Below, piece by piece: positions 17,463 to 26,880 of a stretch of 64,000 nucleotides of DNA (within the stretch, counting starts at the first letter, position 1; the number at the start of each line of letters is the position of its first letter). The stretch lies in NCBI GenBank assembly GCA_963786295.1, contig CAWAYV010000006.1, positions 62,001 through 126,000 on the forward strand, given 5' to 3'. The notes below the pieces were generated by a model, which was given only the letters and a program-made list of their open reading frames with translations, was not told where the DNA came from and did not search any database. Made by a program: the position numbers and the translations under genes. The DNA is from JACCZX01 sp963786295. Lineage in GTDB: Bacteria > Pseudomonadota > Gammaproteobacteria > Burkholderiales > Burkholderiaceae_F.

Positions 17463-20132
17463 TTATCGCCTCCAGGGCGGCGCAGAGGCGGGATCTAAGT
17501 TCCAACTGAGGGCTGCATCCCGCGCGAGCGTTGAATCAACCGTGTGCAGTGCTGCCAGCGCAATCGACCGCCGATCCACCTCGAAAAACTCGCGTAGTGC
17601 CGCGCGGGTATCCGATCGGCCGAAGCCGTCGGTGCCGAGAGTGACGTAGCGATCGGCAACCCACGGGCGAATCAGGTCGGGCACCGCAGCGACGTAATCG
17701 CTGGCACCGACGATCGGTGTTCCGTCGGCGGGCAATTGCTGTTCTATCCACGCTGGCTTGCGGCTGGCGCCGACTCGAGCGGCCCGCTCGCATTGCATGG
17801 CATCGCGCCGCAATTCGGTGAAGCTCGTCACCGAGTACACGTCGGCATCGATACCGAAGTCGTTTTGCAGCAATTCGGCCGCGGCCAGCGTCTCCCTCAG
17901 AATCGTGCCGGCTCCAAGCAGTCTGACCTTCGCGGCTGTCGTGGACCTGATGCGGTACATGCCCCGCAAAACGCCTTCGCGCACACGTTCTGGGATCGAC
18001 GGATGCGCGTAGTTCTCGTTCATCACGGTGACGTAGTAAAAAGTGTCCCGCTGTTCGGCCAGCATGGTCCGCATTCCTTCTTCGACGATCAGCGCCAACT
18101 CGTACGCGTAACACGGGTCGTAGGCACGGCAGTTCGGAATCGTGCTCGCGATCAGTTGGCTGGTGCCGTCCTGGTGTTGTAATCCTTCGCCCGATAGTGT
18201 CGTGCGGCCGGCGGTCGCGCCGAGCAAAAAACCGCGCGTACGCGAATCGGCCGCTGCCCAAAGCAAATCGCCGACGCGTTGAAAGCCGAACATCGAGTAG
18301 AAGATATAAAACGGCAGCATCGCAAAGCCGCTGGTCGAATAGCTGGTACCCGCCGCGACCCACGATGCAATCGCTCCCGCTTCATTGATGCCTTCCTCGA
18401 GAATCTGACCGCTCTTGGCTTCCTTGTAGTAGCTGATCTGTGCGCTGTCTTCGGGTTCGTACAGCTGCCCGACCGGCGAGTAGATGCCGACGGTGCGAAA
18501 CAGATCGGCCATTCCGAACGTGCGTGCTTCGTCGGCAATGATCGGCACGATGCGCGCGCCCAGCTCGCGATCCTTCAGAAGTGCCGAGAGCATGCGCACG
18601 AATGCCATCGTGGTCGACATTTCCTTGCCGTTCGCTTCCAGCGCGAAGCGGCCGAATGCCATGGCGTCGGGCGTCGCGAGTGCCGGACACGATGCATCGC
18701 GTGCGGGCAAATATCCGCCGAGCTTGCGGCGTCGCGCGTGCAGATACTTCATCTCGGGACTGTCGGGCGCCGGCCGGATGAATTCAACCTGTTCGGCCTG
18801 CGCGTCGCTGAGCGGCAGCGCAAAACGATCGCGAAACTCGAGCAACGCTTGTGTGTCGAGCTTCTTCTGTTGATGCCCGGTCATGCGGCCCTGGCCGGCA
18901 GTGCCCATGCCATAGCCTTTTTTTGTCTTCGCCAGGATCACCGTTGGCTGGCCGCGGTGGTTGGCCGCCGCGTGATATGCGGCGTAGATTTTTATCGGAT
19001 CGTGGCCACCGCGTCGTAGTCGGTCGATGTCCTCGTCAGACAGATGCGATGTCAGCTGCGCGAGCTCCGGATACTTGTTAAAAAAATGCTCTCGATTGAA
19101 CCGACCATCGGTCGCCGACAGCGTTTGAAACTCACCGTCCACCGTTTCATGAAACGCGCGCAGCAAAAGCATCTGTGTATCGCGCGCGAACAGCGGATCC
19201 CAGTCGGAGCCCCATAGAAGCTTGATCACGTTCCAACCGGCGCCGGCGAAAAGCCCTTCAAGCTCCTGAATGATCGAACCGTTGCCGCGCACCGGGCCGT
19301 CGAGTCGCTGCAGGTTGCAGTTGACGACGAAGATCAGGTTATCGAGCCCTTCGCGTGCAGCGATCGACAGTCCAGCGAGCGATTCGGGCTCGTCCATTTC
19401 GCCATCGCCGACAAACGCCCACACCTTGCGCTCGCTTGTATCGAGCAGTGCCCGGTCTTGCAGGTAACGCAGGAATCGCGCGTTGTAGATCGCGAACAAT
19501 GGGCCAATACCCATCGAGCCCGTCGGGAACTGCCAGAAGGTCGGCATCAACCAAGGGTGCGGATACGAGCTCAGACCTGCGCCGAGAGTTTCGCGGCGAT
19601 AGTGATCGAGTTGTTCGGCGCTCAACCGCCCTTCCAGAAATGCGCGTGCATAGACACCGGGGGATGAGTGCGGTTGAAAGTAAACCAGGTCGCCGCGCGA
19701 CTCGCTTGAACTCGCGCGAAAGAAGTGATTGAAGCCGACTTCGAACAGATCGGCGGCGGATGAATAGCTCGCGATATGGCCGCCGAGCTCGGCGCTCGCT
19801 GCGTTGGCGCGCACGACCATCGCCAGTGCGTTCCACCGCACCAGCGCGCTCAAACGCGACTCGATCTCGAGGTTGCCGGGAAATGGGGGTTGATCCGCAA
19901 GCGATATCGAATTCAGATAGGGCGTGTTCAGTACTTGCGGCAAGGGGACGCGGCGGGTGCGTGCGTGCTGCAACAGGTGTTTCAGCACAAACGTCGCGCG
20001 TTCAGGACCGACCGTATCGATCAACGCGTCGAGCGCTTCGAGCCATTCGCGCGTTTCCTGCGGATCGGCGTCATCTTCGCGCAGGCGCCATGCCGCGTTC
20101 GGGATCAGCTTCGCAAGGTCATCAAAATTCAT
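17463..20132 (-). CDS. aceE: Pyruvate dehydrogenase E1 component, homodimeric type
   Basis: An 889-residue protein; ATG 20132 (MNFDDLAKLIPNAAW) is chosen over an extended frame. It has the thiamine-diphosphate motif (VGDGEMDEPES...NLIFVVNCNLQRLDGPV), the E1 signature HSSPGVYARAFLEGRL and the transketolase-like C-terminal half (IADEARTFGMADLFRTVGIY, LGTDGFGRSDTR). It decarboxylates pyruvate and acetylates the E2 lipoyl group. Unusually, aceF and lpd are not adjacent: the neighbours are glycerate kinase and pyrC. It may work with E2/E3 encoded elsewhere or be a second E1 for another 2-oxoacid. Confidence 0.93.
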   Translation of the reverse strand: MNFDDLAKLIPNAAWRLREDDADPQETREWLEALDALIDTVGPERATFVLKHLLQHARTRRVPLPQVLNTPYLNSISLADQPPFPGNLEIESRLSALVRWNALAMVVRANAASAELGGHIASYSSAADLFEVGFNHFFRASSSESRGDLVYFQPHSSPGVYARAFLEGRLSAEQLDHYRRETLGAGLSSYPHPWLMPTFWQFPTGSMGIGPLFAIYNARFLRYLQDRALLDTSERKVWAFVGDGEMDEPESLAGLSIAAREGLDNLIFVVNCNLQRLDGPVRGNGSIIQELEGLFAGAGWNVIKLLWGSDWDPLFARDTQMLLLRAFHETVDGEFQTLSATDGRFNREHFFNKYPELAQLTSHLSDEDIDRLRRGGHDPIKIYAAYHAAANHRGQPTVILAKTKKGYGMGTAGQGRMTGHQQKKLDTQALLEFRDRFALPLSDAQAEQVEFIRPAPDSPEMKYLHARRRKLGGYLPARDASCPALATPDAMAFGRFALEANGKEMSTTMAFVRMLSALLKDRELGARIVPIIADEARTFGMADLFRTVGIYSPVGQLYEPEDSAQISYYKEAKSGQILEEGINEAGAIASWVAAGTSYSTSGFAMLPFYIFYSMFGFQRVGDLLWAAADSRTRGFLLGATAGRTTLSGEGLQHQDGTSQLIASTIPNCRAYDPCYAYELALIVEEGMRTMLAEQRDTFYYVTVMNENYAHPSIPERVREGVLRGMYRIRSTTAAKVRLLGAGTILRETLAAAELLQNDFGIDADVYSVTSFTELRRDAMQCERAARVGASRKPAWIEQQLPADGTPIVGASDYVAAVPDLIRPWVADRYVTLGTDGFGRSDTRAALREFFEVDRRSIALAALHTVDSTLARDAALSWNLDPASAPPWRR

Positions 20133-20190
20133 GCGGCGATTATCCGCCTGCCCAGTCGATACGAACAATGCGGGCTGAGATAATCGCGCC

Positions 20191-21246
20191 ATGACCGCTG
20201 ATTCGTTGACGATCGCGCGACCCGACGACTGGCATCTGCACTTGCGCGACGGTGCGGCGATGGCTTCCGTTGTGCCGCACTCGGCACGCCAGTTTGCGCG
20301 CGCGATCGTGATGCCGAATCTGAAGCCGCCGGTCACTACGACAGAGCAAGCCGTGGCCTATCGGAGGCGCATTCTGGCCGCGCTGCCGAGCGGCGCGGCG
20401 TTCGAGCCGTTGATGACGCTTTATCTGACCGATGCCATGGCGCCGGACGAAATCGATCGTGCGCGCGAGAGCGGCATCGTTCACGCCGTGAAGCTCTACC
20501 CGGCCGGAGCCACGACCAACGCCGAGTCCGGCGTCACGAATCTGCAGCGTTGCGCTCGCACGCTCGAGGCGATGCAGCGAGTCGGCCTGCCATTACTGAT
20601 TCACGGAGAAGTGACGCGCCCGCAGATCGATGTGTTCGATCGAGAACGCATGTTTATCGAAGAAGTGCTGATTCCGATGCGACGCGACTTCCCGGAGCTA
20701 AAAATCGTGTTCGAGCACATTACGACGAAGGAAGCGGTGAATTACGTGTTCGAGGAGCATGGCCCACTCGGCGCCACCATCACCGCGCACCACCTGCTGT
20801 TCAGCCGCAATTCGATCTTCTTGCGTAGCGACGGCCAGCCAGGCTTGAGTCCGCACCATTATTGCTTGCCCTTACTAAAGCGCGAGACCCATCGACAAGC
20901 ACTGTTGGCGGCAGCCACCAGCGGCAACCCGCGATTCTTTCTCGGTACCGATTCCGCTCCGCATGCAAAGGGAGACAAGGAGGCGATCTGCGGTTGCGCC
21001 GGTTGCTACACGGCGGCGGCCGCGCTCGAGATGTACGTCGAAGCCTTCGACGAAGCGGGTGCACTCGATCGGTTTGAAGCGTTCGCGTCTTTCAACGGTC
21101 CGGACTTTTATGGACTGCCGCGAAATGCACAGACGATCACGCTGAAGCGATCCGAATGGGTGCTGCCGGCCGAGTTTCCTTTTGCCGGTAAGACGATCGT
21201 TCCTATAAGAGCCGGTGAAATGCTGAAGTGGAAGTTGCAGAGTTAG
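20191..21246 (+). CDS. pyrC: Dihydroorotase, class II
   Basis: A 351-residue amidohydrolase with the metal-binding HxH (RPDDWHLHLRDG), the carbamylated Lys region (VHAVKLYPAGATTNAESG), LLIHGEV and the C-terminal Asp segment (FFLGTDSAPHAKGDKE). Class II dihydroorotases close carbamoyl-aspartate to dihydroorotate in pyrimidine synthesis. It is divergent from aceE (58-base gap). It is presumably the active dihydroorotase, because the pyrB-linked copy at 48781 lacks the zinc ligands. Confidence 0.95.
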   Translation: MTADSLTIARPDDWHLHLRDGAAMASVVPHSARQFARAIVMPNLKPPVTTTEQAVAYRRRILAALPSGAAFEPLMTLYLTDAMAPDEIDRARESGIVHAVKLYPAGATTNAESGVTNLQRCARTLEAMQRVGLPLLIHGEVTRPQIDVFDRERMFIEEVLIPMRRDFPELKIVFEHITTKEAVNYVFEEHGPLGATITAHHLLFSRNSIFLRSDGQPGLSPHHYCLPLLKRETHRQALLAAATSGNPRFFLGTDSAPHAKGDKEAICGCAGCYTAAAALEMYVEAFDEAGALDRFEAFASFNGPDFYGLPRNAQTITLKRSEWVLPAEFPFAGKTIVPIRAGEMLKWKLQS

Positions 21247-22020
21247 CGAGCGTTGATTGGTCCGCGCCATGGCTGACGCCGGTCGCGGGTCTCGGTCGCA
21301 CCGTTGCCGCGAGCGGTGATTGGCGTAAATCCCTGAACCGGTTCGCCGCCGCCGCCAATGTCTGCAATTCGAATGGTCAGCGCATCACGTTTTGCGAAGC
21401 AGACGGCCGCGACCGAGGAACCCTACGAAACTTACATCGCACGCACCGGCCGCGTGCCTACGCGCGCCAACCTGCACGATCTCTTCAATGCGCTGATATT
21501 TCTCCGCTTTCCAAGCGCAAAGGCACAACTGAATCGGCTGCAGTCGGGATCGATTGCACGTGACGGTGTGCGCGCGGTACGGGGCCCGGTGCGGGATGCC
21601 GCTACGTTGATTGACGAAAATGCCGTGCTGGTGGTGACTGAACGTTCGGACATCGTCAAATCGTTACGCGGTCACGATTGGTGGGGTCTGTTTCAAAGCC
21701 GGCGCTTGGCCTGGGCGGGCGAGGTCAACGTATTTGCATTCGGGCATGCGTTGCTGCAGAAGCTGCAGCGTCCATATAAAGGCATCACTGCGCACGCTTT
21801 GCATATCGCGCTAGCGCCGGGTTCGTCGTTGGATGAGATCGATCGGTGCATGGCAGCTGGTCTCGATGAGCGTCTTGCGCCCCACGATCTGATGCCATTG
21901 CCGGTGCTCGGAATTCCGGGATGGTGGGCGCAAAATGAGAACCCGGACTTCTACTCGGACCCAGTGGTATTCCGTCCGGCTAAGATGCGGCGCGATTGCA
22001 AAGCGGAGACGGATTCATGA
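21228..22020 (+). CDS. DUF3025 family protein, frameshifted near 21411
   Basis: The start (GTG 21228) overlaps the pyrC stop by 19 bases. The frame reads to about 21410 and resumes in the next frame. Removing one G near 21411 gives ...FCEADAATEEPYETYIARTG and then RVPTRANLHDLFNALIFLRF, the conserved DUF3025 core, with a C-terminal HDLMPLPVLGIPGWW. Restored length is about 263 residues. The family is found almost only in beta- and gammaproteobacteria and has no known function. The stop overlaps the next ATG (ATGA). Confidence 0.82.
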
Positions 22021-22281
22021 AACGTGGCGAACTCGAAAAGCGCCAGGGAAGCAAGCTCACCAATCAGATGCGTGCTGCCGGTAATGCCTACGGCCGCGCA
22101 ATTGCACCGGAGCCCGATCGACGCGCGCAACGCGACCGCGATCGTGCGCTCGGGCTCATTCCGTTTGCGGTCAAGCTACCGCAAGAGTTGGTAAAGCGCG
22201 CTGCAGGAGCAAGCAGTGAAGAAAAGCGTCGGCTTGAATGAGTTGACCGCGGAACTCTTGAAAAAAAGCCTCGCCAAATAA
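22017..22281 (+). CDS. Small ribbon-helix-helix-like protein, frameshifted near 22198
   Basis: Starts at ATG 22017, overlapping the DUF3025 stop. As written it ends at 22241. Removing one base near 22198 gives a tail ELVKALQEQAVKKSVGLNE followed by LTAELLKKSLAK and a TAA at 22279-22281, about 87 residues in all. The restored tail (a beta strand FAVKLPQ followed by two short helices) resembles the MetJ/Arc ribbon-helix-helix DNA-binding fold. The N-terminus is strongly basic (MKRGELEKRQGSKLTNQMRA). The function is inferred from fold pattern only. Confidence 0.6.
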
Positions 22282-22302
22282 ACGGCTATCACCGGTGCAC
22301 GA

Positions 22303-23997
22303 TCATCGCTGCAATCTGGCCGTCGCGCGGATTGCCGATAGCGTTGCATTCGGCGTGATAATTTCAGGATCCATCGTGAGTTCGATCAGCGCTGGCAGCC
22401 GCCGTTCTCGAATGAACGCCAGCGCTTGCGACAGTGCAATCCCAAACTGATCGGTCGTCGCTGCGGTGGCGCCGAAGGCGCCATACGCCTGCGCCAGTTT
22501 CGCGAAGTCAGGATTTACGAGTGCGGTGCCATGTTCACGCCCCGGAAACTCGCGTTCCTGATGCATGCGAATCGTGCCGTACATCTGGTTGTTGAATACG
22601 AGCACAAGCACGGCGGCACCGTATTGCACGGCGGTTGCCAGCTCCTGGCCGGTCATCAAGAAGTCTCCATCGCCGGCCAGCGCGATCACGGTGCGCTCGG
22701 GCGCCGCAATCTTGGCCGCGATCGCGGCGGGCACGCCGTAGCCCATCGCGCCGGCCGTGGGCGCGATTTGAGTGCGAAGTCCCGAGTAGCGCCAGAAACG
22801 ATGCGCCCAAGTTGCGAAGTTGCCGGCGCCATTGGCGATGATCGCGTCTGGCGGGATTGCGCGCGACAAGATCTGCATCGCTTCCCAAAGATCGAGTGGA
22901 GGATCGCCGTGCGCGTAAACTGCCGGCCGCTGCTGCCACGCCTCCAGTTCTTCGCGCGCAGATGCGACCGACTCGCGCCATGGCGGCTCTTCGACCGGCA
23001 CCATCATCGCCAGACGCGATGCGAATTGCGGCAAGCCCGAGTTGATCATTAACTGCGCTTGAAATACGCGGCCCAGTTCTTCGGCGCCCGCGTGAACGTG
23101 AATCAGTGTTTGCGCCGGTACCGGCGCGTCGAGCAACGTATAGCCAGAAGTCGTCATCTCGCCCAACCGCGGCCCGATCGCGAGGATCAGATCGGCATCC
23201 TTGATGCGCTGTGCAAGTTTCGGATTGACGCCGACGCCGACGTCGCCGATGTAATTCGGATGGCGGTTATCGAACAGATCCTGGTAACGAAACGCGCACG
23301 CCACTGGAAGGTAGTTCGCTTCGGCAAAGCGCTTGAAGTTATCGCACGCAGCTGGTGTCCAGCCGAAGCCACCAAGAATCACCAGGGGCCGCTGCGCGCG
23401 GCCCAGCAGACGGCGCAGGGCCGCAATCTGCGTGTCGCTCGGTGCGCCCAGTACCGGCTGATGGCATAACGCGTCGCCGACATCGGCCTTTACCGTTTGC
23501 ATGTCCTCGGGCAGCGCCAGCACGACCGGGCCTGCGCGACCGCTGGTCGCTACCTGAAACGCACGCGCTACAAACTCCGGCACACGATCGGCGCGATCGA
23601 TCTGCGCGACCCACTTGGTCATCTGTCCGAACATACGGCGGTAATCGATTTCCTGAAACGCTTCGCGCTCGACGAAATCGTTGCCGACCTGACCGATGAA
23701 CAAGATCAGCGGCGACGAGTCTTGATGTGCAACGTGAACGCCGATCGCGGCGTTGGTCGCCCCTGGTCCGCGGGTCACGAACGCAACCCCGGGTTGGCCG
23801 GTCAATTTCGCGTATGCCTCGGCCATGAACGTGGCGCCGGACTCATGCCGATTGACGATCAGTTTGACCATCTCACGCGAGTCATACAACGCGTCGAGCA
23901 CCGGCAGAAAACTTTCACCGGGCACGGTGAAGGCGTGATTCACGCCCTGAATCAGCAGTTGATCGACGAGCAGGCGAGCGCCGGTGCGGAAAGGCAT
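22303..23997 (-). CDS. Acetolactate synthase-like thiamine-diphosphate enzyme
   Basis: A 564-residue TPP enzyme from ATG 23997 (MPFRTGARLLVDQLLIQG). The catalytic Glu of the N-terminal domain is in HESGATFMAEAYAKLTG. The central domain follows, and the C-terminal TPP motif is ALAGDGDFLMTGQELATAVQ...NNQMYGTIRMHQ. It resembles the large subunit of acetolactate synthase, but no small regulatory subunit is adjacent. Alternatives are glyoxylate carboligase or another 2-oxoacid carboligase/decarboxylase, so a catabolic role is more likely than branched-chain synthesis. Confidence 0.85.
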   Translation of the reverse strand: MPFRTGARLLVDQLLIQGVNHAFTVPGESFLPVLDALYDSREMVKLIVNRHESGATFMAEAYAKLTGQPGVAFVTRGPGATNAAIGVHVAHQDSSPLILFIGQVGNDFVEREAFQEIDYRRMFGQMTKWVAQIDRADRVPEFVARAFQVATSGRAGPVVLALPEDMQTVKADVGDALCHQPVLGAPSDTQIAALRRLLGRAQRPLVILGGFGWTPAACDNFKRFAEANYLPVACAFRYQDLFDNRHPNYIGDVGVGVNPKLAQRIKDADLILAIGPRLGEMTTSGYTLLDAPVPAQTLIHVHAGAEELGRVFQAQLMINSGLPQFASRLAMMVPVEEPPWRESVASAREELEAWQQRPAVYAHGDPPLDLWEAMQILSRAIPPDAIIANGAGNFATWAHRFWRYSGLRTQIAPTAGAMGYGVPAAIAAKIAAPERTVIALAGDGDFLMTGQELATAVQYGAAVLVLVFNNQMYGTIRMHQEREFPGREHGTALVNPDFAKLAQAYGAFGATAATTDQFGIALSQALAFIRERRLPALIELTMDPEIITPNATLSAIRATARLQR

Positions 23998-24048
23998 GGG
24001 GCGGGAGTGTAAGGTTAGGACTACCCGAGCTGAATGCAGGAGGCAGCT

Positions 24049-24348
24049 ATGAGCGCACCGATTCCCGCGCGCACTGTGAATCTCGACGAGGTGGGACAAC
24101 TCGTCGATCAGCTCGAGCGCGACTTGGCGAAGGCTCGAGCAGGCGGCGCAAGTGTCGATACGTTGCGCGCCGAGGTCGAGCAATTGCGCTTGGCACTCAG
24201 CGCAGCCGAGCCGTCGCACGACGAAGTGCACGTCAGCCTGCACGGTGTGCGTAGCAAGCTGGATGAGCTAAGCGGCGATTTGAAAAGCGGTGCGCTGACC
24301 GGCTCCGACTACCTTACGCGCATCGGCCGTTTGCTCGGACTCGGTTAG
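24049..24348 (+). CDS. Small coiled-coil protein, DUF4404-like
   Basis: A 99-residue soluble protein starting at ATG 24049 behind a strong GGAGG six bases upstream. The middle is an amphipathic helix (VGQLVDQLERDLAKARAGGA; TLRAEVEQLRLALSAAEP), followed by DEVHVSLHGVRSKLDELSGD and SDYLTRIGRLLGLG. It resembles DUF4404 proteins, which have no known function. It lies divergently from the TPP enzyme (51-base gap) and 11 bases before the aldo/keto reductase. Confidence 0.65.
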   Translation: MSAPIPARTVNLDEVGQLVDQLERDLAKARAGGASVDTLRAEVEQLRLALSAAEPSHDEVHVSLHGVRSKLDELSGDLKSGALTGSDYLTRIGRLLGLG

Positions 24349-24359
24349 GTCGTCGATCG

Positions 24360-25398
24360 GTGAATTACGTCAACCTCGGTCATAGTGGCCTTAAAGTCTC
24401 GCGCATCGCGCTGGGCATGATGACGTTCGGTACGCCCGAGTGGCGGCCGTGGGTGCTCGACGAGGACTCTGCGCGGCCGATCGTGCAACGTGCGGTCGAG
24501 CTTGGCGTCAACCTGTTCGACACGGCCGACATGTACTCGGCCGGAGTCTCCGAGCAGGTCACCGGCCGATTGTTGCGAGAGTTCGCGCCCCGCGACGAGA
24601 TCGTGATCGCGACCAAGGTTTTCCATCCGGTCGATATTGCATTTAAAGGGGGTAACGCAGCCGGGCCCAAGCCCACTGTCCGACCAAACATGAGCGGGCT
24701 CTCGCGAAAGCGCATCTTTGCGGCGGTCGATGCAAGCTTGCAGAGGCTCGGTATCGACACGATCGATCTATATCAGATTCATCGCTTCGATTATGCGACG
24801 CCGATCGAGGAGACGATGGAGGCGTTGCACGACATCGTGCGCGCGGGCAAGGTGCGTTACCTCGGCGCATCGAGTATGTGGGCATGGCAGTTCGCGAAAA
24901 TGCAGGAGCGTCGCGCAACGTCACGGCTGGACGCGATTCGTATCAATGCAGAATCACTACAACCTCGCGTATCGCGAGGAAGAGCGCGAGATGATCCCGC
25001 TCTGCCGCGACCAAGGCGTCGGTCTGCTGCCGTGGAGTCCGCTGGCGCGTGGTTTTCTGGCCGGCAATCGCGCGCGCGATGTGAGTGCGGATAAGACCGG
25101 TGGCGCTACGTTGCGTGCACAGACCGATGACTTTGCCCAGAAGTACTACTACCAGGAGGCCGATCACGCTGTTGCTGCGGAGCTGGGCAAGCTGGCACAG
25201 CAAAGAAGTGTTTCGAATGCGACGCTGGCCTACGCGTGGCTACTGCATCAGCCTGGTGTCAGTGCACCGATCGTCGGCGCCAGCAAGACATGGCAGATTG
25301 AACAGGCGGTGCAAGCGCTCGATGTTTCACTGAGTGCGCAGGAGATGACTGCGTTGGCGGCGCCGTATCAGCCGCATCCGGTTCTGGGACACCAGTAG
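24360..25398 (+). CDS. Aldo/keto reductase, frameshifted near 24905
   Basis: Starts at GTG 24360 (MNYVNLGHSGLKVSRIALG). The catalytic tetrad is recognisable: Asp and Tyr in NLFDTADMYS, Lys in VIATKVF, His in YQIHRFDY. The N-terminal part and the C-terminal part (RHGWTRFVSMQNHYNLAYRE...YQPHPVLGHQ) are in adjacent frames. Deleting one G near 24905 joins QFAKMQ to SVAQRHGWTRF and gives about 345 residues. NADPH-dependent carbonyl reductase of the YajO/YakC type; substrate unknown. Confidence 0.85.
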
Positions 25399-25408
25399 CC
25401 GCAAATTG

Positions 25409-25438
25409 AAAACGGCCGCTTAATGCGGCCGTTTTTTT
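25409..25438. terminator. Rho-independent terminator between convergent genes
   Basis: An 11-bp stem AAAACGGCCGC / GCGGCCGTTTT with a five-base loop, flanked by A and T runs, so it can work in both directions. It lies between the aldo/keto reductase and the small secreted protein on the other strand. Confidence 0.9.
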
Positions 25439-25452
25439 AAGAGCAGCACCAA

Positions 25453-25668
25453 CTAGCAGCCGCCCTTTTTGACCTTTTTCTTGCCCTCGTCCTTTTTCGC
25501 TTCCGCTTTTTCGGTTGTCTTTGTCTCGGTCTGCTTGGTCTCGGGTTTCTTTGTCTCGTCTTTCTTTACTTCTTCCTTCGTCGGCTCGGGCTTCTTGTCC
25601 TGAGCGACAGCCGGGCCGTGCGCGAAAGCGAAAGCGCCAGCGATCAGCGCCGCCAAAAGGGTCTTCAT
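25453..25668 (-). CDS. Small exported Lys/Glu/Thr-rich protein
   Basis: A 71-residue protein from ATG 25668 with a typical Sec signal peptide (MKTLLAALIAGAFAFAHG, cleavage near AVA-QD). The mature part of about 48 residues is a low-complexity charged tail of Lys, Glu and Thr with repeated KKxExK-like units, ending KKVKKGGC. No lipobox is seen. The single C-terminal Cys could form an intermolecular disulfide. Function unknown; such proteins are common but poorly studied in betaproteobacteria. Confidence 0.7.
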   Translation of the reverse strand: MKTLLAALIAGAFAFAHGPAVAQDKKPEPTKEEVKKDETKKPETKQTETKTTEKAEAKKDEGKKKVKKGGC

Positions 25669-25730
25669 TGAATTTGTCGCAACAGTGATTGATCTGGCCA
25701 GTGTAGCCGCCCGTGCGGCCGGCCTTGTTA

Positions 25731-25755
25731 CCAATGCTTATGAGCTAAGCATTGG
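25731..25755. promoter_or_regulatory. Perfect 10-bp inverted repeat in an intergenic region
   Basis: CCAATGCTTA / TAAGCATTGG separated by TGAGC. No T run follows on either strand, so it is not a terminator. It lies in the gap between the small exported protein (start 25668, minus strand) and the YcgR-like gene (about 26006, plus strand). It is therefore positioned as an operator for one or both divergent genes. The rest of the 25669-26005 gap shows nothing else I can name. Confidence 0.5.
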
Positions 25756-26005
25756 CGTTGTGTGGTGTGGTGCCCAAGGCTGAAGGCTGCTCGGCGGGGA
25801 TCAGGACAGCGCTCCCTCCCTGGGTCCACGTTCAGACTTTCGGCCGATGCAGGTCCTAACTTGAGCCGCCGACCCCTTTTCTTTGAATTGCTTCCTAGCC
25901 GCTGAATTAACGGGCGAGCGGACGTTTTCTCGGCGGGCCCGACGTGCCAAATCTCCCGCAAACTTGGGACTCATTATTTTGAATCGCGACGTTCGCGCCT
26001 GAGCC

Positions 26006-26813
26006 ATGAACATGACCGAGTCCGTTGCAACGCCTGTTGACGACGTCGTCTCCGATGACGGTGCCGACGCTGGTCGACCCTCTGACTGTTCCGTCATCAG
26101 CGCCGATGCAGGCGACGACACCGACATCTGCCATACCAGGTGCGCGACGGCCGGCTGTACGCGAGTTGGCAAGCTGGCGCGTGCTCCGGATGTGGGCCAA
26201 TGGCGATACGCTGGCCGACGCCGTCACCGTCAAGCTGATCGGCGTGCATGAAGGTCACTCGATCGTTGTCACTGCGCCCGAAGATGCCTCTTCGATGCCG
26301 GTCAAGGAAGGTGCGATGTATCGATTCCGCAGCTTTTCCGGCGAATCCACTTACGAATTCATCGCACCGCTGGTTAAAACCTGTAGTGAGCCGTTTGAGT
26401 ACTTCCACATCGGATGGCCGCAGCAACAGCACGTCGAGAAGCGGGAGTTGCGTGCCGCCCCCCGTGTCAAGACCGAGCTGCCGTGCATGGTCTATCCCGG
26501 CGCGCAAGCTACTGGACGCTTTGTCAAAGGAACGATCAGCGACCTGTCCACCGGTGGCGCTGCGATCGCTCTGCACGATGACCTCAGCGTTTTCTACGAC
26601 GAAGTCAAAGTCGTGTTTCAACTCGCCGTCGCCGAGCAGGACGTGATGATCGAAGCTCGTGCCCGCCCGGTGCGCAAGCCCGATGAGACCGGCGAGCGCC
26701 TGCTGGGAGTCTCATTCGTGGCGCTAAGCTCGGCCGAGAAGATCGCGCTACATGCATACGTCACCGCAGGATTGGTGCGAGAACTCGAAATCCCGTTGTA
26801 CGCGCGCGTGTAG
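26006..26813 (+). CDS. YcgR-like PilZ c-di-GMP effector, N-terminus uncertain
   Basis: The body of the protein (ELASWRVLRMWANGDTLADA onwards) has a YcgR-type N-terminal domain followed by a PilZ domain with the RxxxR motif (RAAPR) and DLSTGG. PilZ proteins bind c-di-GMP, and the YcgR type slows flagellar rotation. This main frame has no good start: TTG 26025 or ATG 26055. An ATG at 26006 opens the adjacent frame (MNMTESVATPVDDVV), so a +1 frameshift near 26050-26110 may separate the true start from the body. It is convergent with flhDC. Confidence 0.75.
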
Positions 26814-26835
26814 CACGCTCGATCGCGCAGCTAAC

Positions 26836-26863
26836 AAAAAGCCCGCACGAAGCGGGCTTTTTT
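26836..26863. terminator. Bidirectional terminator between the PilZ gene and flhC
   Basis: An 11-bp stem AAAAAGCCCGC / GCGGGCTTTTT with a short loop and T runs on both strands. It lies in the 67-base gap between two convergent genes, so it probably serves both. Confidence 0.9.
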
Positions 26864-26880
26864 CTGCCAGGCAATCCTGC

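Noticed and set aside
17536..18363. Antisense frames of up to 275 codons inside aceE and other long GC-rich genes
   Set aside because: They lie opposite strongly conserved enzymes, show Arg/Ala/Pro-rich composition and have no family motifs.
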